A DNA stretch of 64,000 nucleotides. Source: Glycine soja (lineage: Eukaryota > Streptophyta > Magnoliopsida > Fabales > Fabaceae). How positions within the stretch are numbered: position 1 is the first letter of the stretch; the number at the start of each line of letters is the position of its first letter. Below, one piece after another: positions 59,191 through 64,000 of this stretch. Position numbers and translations under genes: made by a program. A model generated the notes under the pieces. That model was given only the letters and a program-made list of their open reading frames with translations. It searched no databases and was not told where the DNA came from. The DNA lies in assembly GCF_004193775.1 (NCBI RefSeq), contig NC_041016.1, positions 44,689,522-44,753,521 of the forward strand. Reading direction: 5' to 3'.

Positions 59191-61052
59191 CAAAACTAAA
59201 TTAACTTTAAAACAAAAAAATGAGAAGTTTACCATTCTTCACACACTAAATAGTGTAATTGGGACATTTTTTTTATATGCCTTGTCTTACAAAAAGCAAC
59301 AAAGAAATTCCTTATCTTGTTCTCTTGTGTCTTCTCTAGAAAAAACTAAAAAAAATTATGCAATATCCTCAACTCTCAATTGACTCCTTTCAAACCCTAA
59401 ATTTTATACATGCAGCTTTTGGATTCAAATAATATGAGTATTTTAAACCGCAGTAGTAGCAACAATACCAATTAAAGAAGAGAATAACAAACATACAATG
59501 CACAAATAATATTTATGGTAAATTTCAAGACCCAAATAAGATACCTAGCACACCATTAATCTTCAATCTTTGGATTGAAAAAAATTAACTGTAAGTGGGA
59601 CTCTCAACGTATTGATCAAACATTGGTGATAAGTCTTATTAAACAAAGGTCGTCTTTGGACACTCCATTACTCACATAGAAAACTTATATGATGATTACT
59701 CCGGTCAAATAATGATTGTCTTTGAACATTTCATTATTCATATAGAAAATCACATTATTTATAATCATCACACGTTTATCATCACAAATATGTAATTATT
59801 CTACCAAATTGTGTCTTCCTTCAGGCTGGGCACAATTCACATGAATAATTCCATACAAAACATCTATGTAAATTCAATCAAAGCAATTTATACAATCGAG
59901 GCTACTTTGACAACATGTTGTTTCAATCAATTTAACCAAAAATACAAAACAATTTAATATAATAAATGAGAGGCCTTAAAATTACACAACTTTAACATAT
60001 AATCAAGTAAGTTATATAAAAATATATATAATAAGACGTGTAAACATTTTGTAGAACGGGTCCATCACAAGATACCTAGTACAACATTAATTTCTAATCT
60101 TTGGACAGAGAAATTAATTTGTAATTGATACTCTCAATGCAATGATTAAATATTGACAATAAATTCTGTCAATTAATAATCTTTCTTTGGACGGACTATT
60201 ATTCACATGAAAATACCTTATAATTGTTACACATTTATCATCATAGGTATAATATTATTTGACCAAATTGCATCTTCCTTTGAGTCAAATGCAATTCGCA
60301 TAAATAATTTTATACAAAAATATGTGTAATTTTAATCAAATCAATTTTCACTATAGAGATTACTTTAACAATATATCATGTCAATCAATTTAATAAAAAA
60401 AAATACTAGACATGCAAACAAATGGGAAGAATTTGTTACAACTAAATTTACACTCAATCATGATAGCAAAAAAAATATAAAACATTAATTACAACAATTA
60501 CATATCATATCTTTAAATTATATTTAACACAATCGTTGATTTATACTTAAAATTAAACAAGTAAATATCGTAAGTAACACTATCACAAATTCATGAAAGG
60601 AATTAAAAACAATAAATTATGTATTAATTCTTGAAAGAATCTTTACGGATAATAAAGAAAGGAAAAAAATGAAAAGGCAATAATATAATTCACAAAAAAA
60701 ATTGCCTTATTTCCTTAATCTTGTAAAGAAAGCTTATTTACAAAATAATATAATTCTAAAAGAAATGCCTTATTTCCTTATTGCCTTGTTTGTTTAGACA
60801 CTACTATTTGGTGTAATCACATATTTCATTATCAATTTTGAAGGACACCTGGAAAGTTTTTTTTTTCTCTCTATCTTGTATTCATGTTCCTTATATAAGC
60901 CATCGACTCCCAAGTAGAAAAAAAAAACTTTCAAACAACAAAACCATAATAACAGTGGGATCAATTCAAGAAAAAAAAATTGAGATATCAATTAATTGAA
61001 AAAATTGAATCCTAACAATCAAACAATGAAGATCTCCTTTGATACCACTTAT

Positions 61053-61556
61053 TGAATTTTTCCTTAGTCTTTAGGTAATCTGTATTCTTTATGTGGAAGC
61101 TAAAAGAAACAAGTAGGTCCTAACTTAAAACAATTACTGAAGGTCTTAACATATACAACATGTTTGATTATTAAAGATGGAGAAATACCTTAATTCGTAA
61201 GTGATTTCTGATCTATGCGCTCTTTTTAGGATATGCTACAAAATGTTTTAAAGATAACGGATAATTAGTTAACAACATAATCAGTAACTTCATGATTTTT
61301 TCTCAACCAGATCTTTTTTTATTCCTCAATAGGACCATTGTAACTCTTCAAATGGAAAGAAGAGAAACCATATGTGACAGCTCGGTATATTGGGGATCAT
61401 AACCTTCTTATAGCGTGTTAATCTCATCCTGATTTAGTTGTTTAATGTGCTTACTTAAATTGATCACATAAAATAAAATCTACTGATGATAAATAACTAA
61501 TATAATTATCTTATAATATTAGTTCACATTAATTATTGAAATAGAAAATTCTAATA
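61053..61556 (-). repeat. 5' LTR of the minus-strand Copia element
   Basis: The end next to the primer-binding site is TGAATTTTTCC on the plus strand (61053). Similarity to the 3' LTR is clearest at 61180-61540. Confidence 0.65.
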
Positions 61557-62059
61557 TGAGTTTCAAAATGTTTAATTACACATGAATTTTTCATGTCACT
61601 TGCATATTTTTCGGAACTATTTTTTTCTTGCAGTAGTATCAACCTCAACCAAATTCTCCTATGAAAAATTGACTAAAAATATTTATCAACATGATTTCAA
61701 ATTCAAAAACATGGTACAATGCTTATTAGTCTATATAAACATTTAAAAATAATCTCACATCAGTTTTGGTATATGTTTTTGCTAGTTTGTTGTTATTTTG
61801 GTTGCATCAATACAATCCAGATCAACCTAATTAAGATCGAAAAAAAATTTAAACATCAATTGATAATTTAATATTAAAAACGTTTTATTCCAAAAATTTG
61901 TTCAAAAATTACCTCAATATTGTCATCAACTTGGGTTACTTCTTTTCTTTAATCATCTTCATCATTGTTCTTGTGAAATTTATATAGTGTTACATTTGGA
62001 ATATATAAAAATATTGAATAATAGGTCTCAAATCAAGTAAAGATTTTAATTTGGTTTGG

Positions 62060-63262
62060 AAACTATTCTAAACCTCAATGGAATGAGTTGCCTTGAATTG
62101 TTCAATCAAAATATTGTCATCTGTCATCTTCCTCACGACAATTTTTTTTTTCCGAAGATGGCTTCATATCCTGAAGATAAATTTCTTTTCAAACAACAAA
62201 TTTAACTCATGTGGATGTATCATTTCAGATTCATTTCTCTATAACAATAAAAGAGCGATTTATAAAATTTTCAATCATCATTCTAAAACTAAAAAATGTA
62301 TAAATAAAAAGTATATAAAGTAAATTGTAAATAAAATGAACAGAATACCCTTCGAATAGCTTGAACCAATTGCACTATAGACTTTCCCAAATATTCTTCC
62401 ACAAACCAATCGAAAAGCACAATAGGTGTTGACCCTGATTCAATATTGTTTCACAAACCAATTCCAAGCCATAAAAATCACGAAATTCATCCACTCCCAG
62501 TGTAAAACGAAATAAACTGTCCACAATCAACTCGAGTAAAAGACAATTAACATTACCCAAAGGATTTGTTAAATATGCATTGCCAATAACATCATCCTTA
62601 TGCCAATAGTAAAAAGCTCTACTAATTTTAACAAAATCCTGAATATGTTTAATTGTGAAGCAACATTAATCGTTAAAACAATTGACAATCTTTAGTTATT
62701 ACAAATTAAATATTAAAAATAAGAATGGAAATAATTACCTGAAATGGGTAAACTTTGACTTTTATGGATTTGTACAAGTCTTCATAACCAAAAGGCTACC
62801 GAATAATGTCACACATTGAGATACAAATACTTAAACTCTTTTACATCACGGTTAAATATTCGGATATCAAAACAATTTGCATATGCATAATTAAACATAA
62901 AAAAATGTTCATATTCCAACCTATAAAATTTGGAAATTGCAAAACCACCAATTTGGAAAACTGAATTATCCAAATTTGATGAAATTTCTAATGTCAGCAC
63001 ATTTTCATTTGGATCCATGGTGTATGTTTTGCCAGGCAACACTTTATCTCCCCAATATTCGTAGAATCTTTTAGACATTGTAATTTCGACCTTAGTAAAA
63101 TTTACATTCAAATGTTATGATTATAATAAAAACACACATAAGAAAATATATTTGAATTGATATAAAAAACTAAATGTGTACCTTAGAAGGACCAACGGTA
63201 GCAGAGAAGGAGGTGAAACAGTTTTTGAAAATGTCATTGTTCTTAGGAAACATCATCATCAT
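62060..63262 (-). pseudogene. Broken multi-exon gene, possibly B3-domain-like
   Basis: Exon 1 (63262-63182) reads MMMMFPKNNDIFKNCFTSFS then ATVGPSK, with a GTACAC donor. Exon 2 (from 63090, after ACTAAG) reads VEITMSKRFYEYWGDKVLPG then VFQIGGFAISKFYRLEYEHF and FMFNYAYANCFDIRIFNRD. The order of a Gly-Phe/Lys-Phe-Tyr block, then F-F-Y, then F-x-IRIFNRD resembles the C-terminal half of plant B3 DNA-binding domains; this is a motif-level judgement. The frame then stops (LNV-stop), while FGYEDLYKSIKVKVYPFQ follows one base out of frame and ends at a GTAATT donor. A third exon (from 62638) reads DFVKISRAFYYWHKDDVIGN and onwards, again with a frameshift near 62440, and a further piece near 62120-62045 reads KMTDDNILIEQFKATHSIE. 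It looks like a pseudogene. Confidence 0.5.
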
Positions 63263-64000
63263 ACTACGGAAATAAAAAATATAAAATTAGAATTTCATGA
63301 AAAATATTTACATGAAATTTCTTATGTAAAAAGCTCACGTCATCCTAAATAAAAATAAAAGATATTTCCATGAATTTGTGCTACTACTAAAACAAAAAGT
63401 ACTACACGAAATTTGGAATTTTGTAATCAATGAAATATGAACAAAATAAAAGTTTCAAATTAACGTTGAAAGAGAATGAAGGGTGGGACGTTGAACGGTA
63501 AATGGTTAAAAATCCAACCTTAAAATTCCAGGGTTGCTACAGTTTAATTCTTCAAAATAGGGTTTCAGAAGGGTGGGATGGTGGAATAAAATTTTCTCTT
63601 TATATAGTATATTAATAATGAAATTAATGTAGGTATATGAAACATGTTTTAGGTTATTTTATTTCAAAGTTCAATGGGTTGTTCATATTAAGCAGATTGC
63701 GTTTTTTTAGGGTGCAATTAGTTAAGTTGTTAATTACGAAGCCGCCATTAATATATTAACATACATGTTTTTTGTATAATTTATTTAACTAAGGCAGCTC
63801 ACCTCTTATATATATATATAATACTTATTGGGGAAAAATCTTTATTATTAGAAAATTATTATTATTATATGTAATAATATATTTATAGTTTATCATATTA
63901 TTAAAGTATTATATTAAATATTTTTTGTAATATTATATTTCTAGACAATAATACCTATGTAATACACGGGTAAATTTGAGGGAGGAAATTCTTTATTATA
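63263..64000. other. AT-rich flank, no gene
   Basis: Upstream of the broken gene: AT-rich DNA with short TA runs near 63810. No coding stretch was recognised. Confidence 0.5.

Larger units (their letters stand above)
55200..61556 (-). mobile_element. Degenerate minus-strand Copia retrotransposon
   Basis: Two diverged LTRs (about 55200-55677 and 61053-61556) share GAGAAATACCTTAATT, ATCTATGCG, CTTCTTATAGCGTGTTAA and TTGATCACATAAAATAAAAT. Between them, on the minus strand and in Copia order, are worn protease, integrase and reverse transcriptase pieces. The purine tract CAAGTGGGAG (plus CTCCCACTTG at 55680) abuts the 3' LTR, and a primer-binding site TGGTATCAAAGG (61047 down to 61036) abuts the 5' LTR. 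Age is high: almost every frame is broken. A TRIM sits inside. Confidence 0.8.

Overview
This window is typical plant nuclear DNA: AT-rich, intron-bearing genes widely spaced among retrotransposons in many states of decay. The protein-level matches (plant annexin, plant-type Erv1 with a C-terminal CX4C) and the repeat styles (LTRs with 'cgcttagcg' or 'TAATCGATTAC' motifs, SIRE-like LTR ends) point to a legume, most likely soybean (Glycine). The species call is an inference, since no database search was possible.

Only three loci look functional. (1) A tRNA-Arg(ACG) on the minus strand at 20.3 kb. (2) A six-exon annexin gene at 26.7-29.4 kb (+, 314 aa). An extra annexin first exon lies 2.3 kb upstream and is in the right phase to splice to exon 2. 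(3) A six-exon ERV1/ALR-type FAD-linked sulfhydryl oxidase gene at 36.1-40.6 kb (+, 200 aa), with a possible 72-nt cassette exon, a 5'-UTR intron and a telo-box near the likely start.

The rest, left to right: a two-exon succinyl-CoA ligase beta pseudogene with a nonsense codon (0.4-0.8 kb); a broken fragment of a small plant-specific protein family (3.0-3.3 kb); a LINE reverse-transcriptase fragment split by a solo LTR with a perfect 5-bp target duplication (3.8-5.7 kb); a complete but heavily mutated Copia element with a perfect target duplication (6.7-12.3 kb); a non-autonomous element with two 301-bp LTRs (13.3-14.9 kb); a truncated Gypsy gag-protease (15.0-16.7 kb); 3.6 kb of AT-rich DNA up to the tRNA; tandem duplications and microsatellites (20.4-26.6 kb); the annexin locus; a 5'-truncated TRIM, LINE pieces and a lone RNase H fragment (30.6-32.8 kb); the ERV1 locus; a LINE endonuclease fragment (41.4 kb); a minus-strand Helitron Rep/helicase gene (43.1-51.9 kb) interrupted by two solo LTRs, one holding a third; AT-rich duplicated DNA (52-55 kb); a decayed minus-strand Copia element carrying a small TRIM (55.2-61.6 kb); and a broken, possibly B3-like gene (62.0-63.3 kb).

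I found no convincing new multi-gene system. The observations most worth following are the alternative annexin first exon, the optional ERV1 exon, and the dated nest of solo LTRs inside the Helitron helicase, whose target duplications allow the old coding frame to be followed across every insertion.
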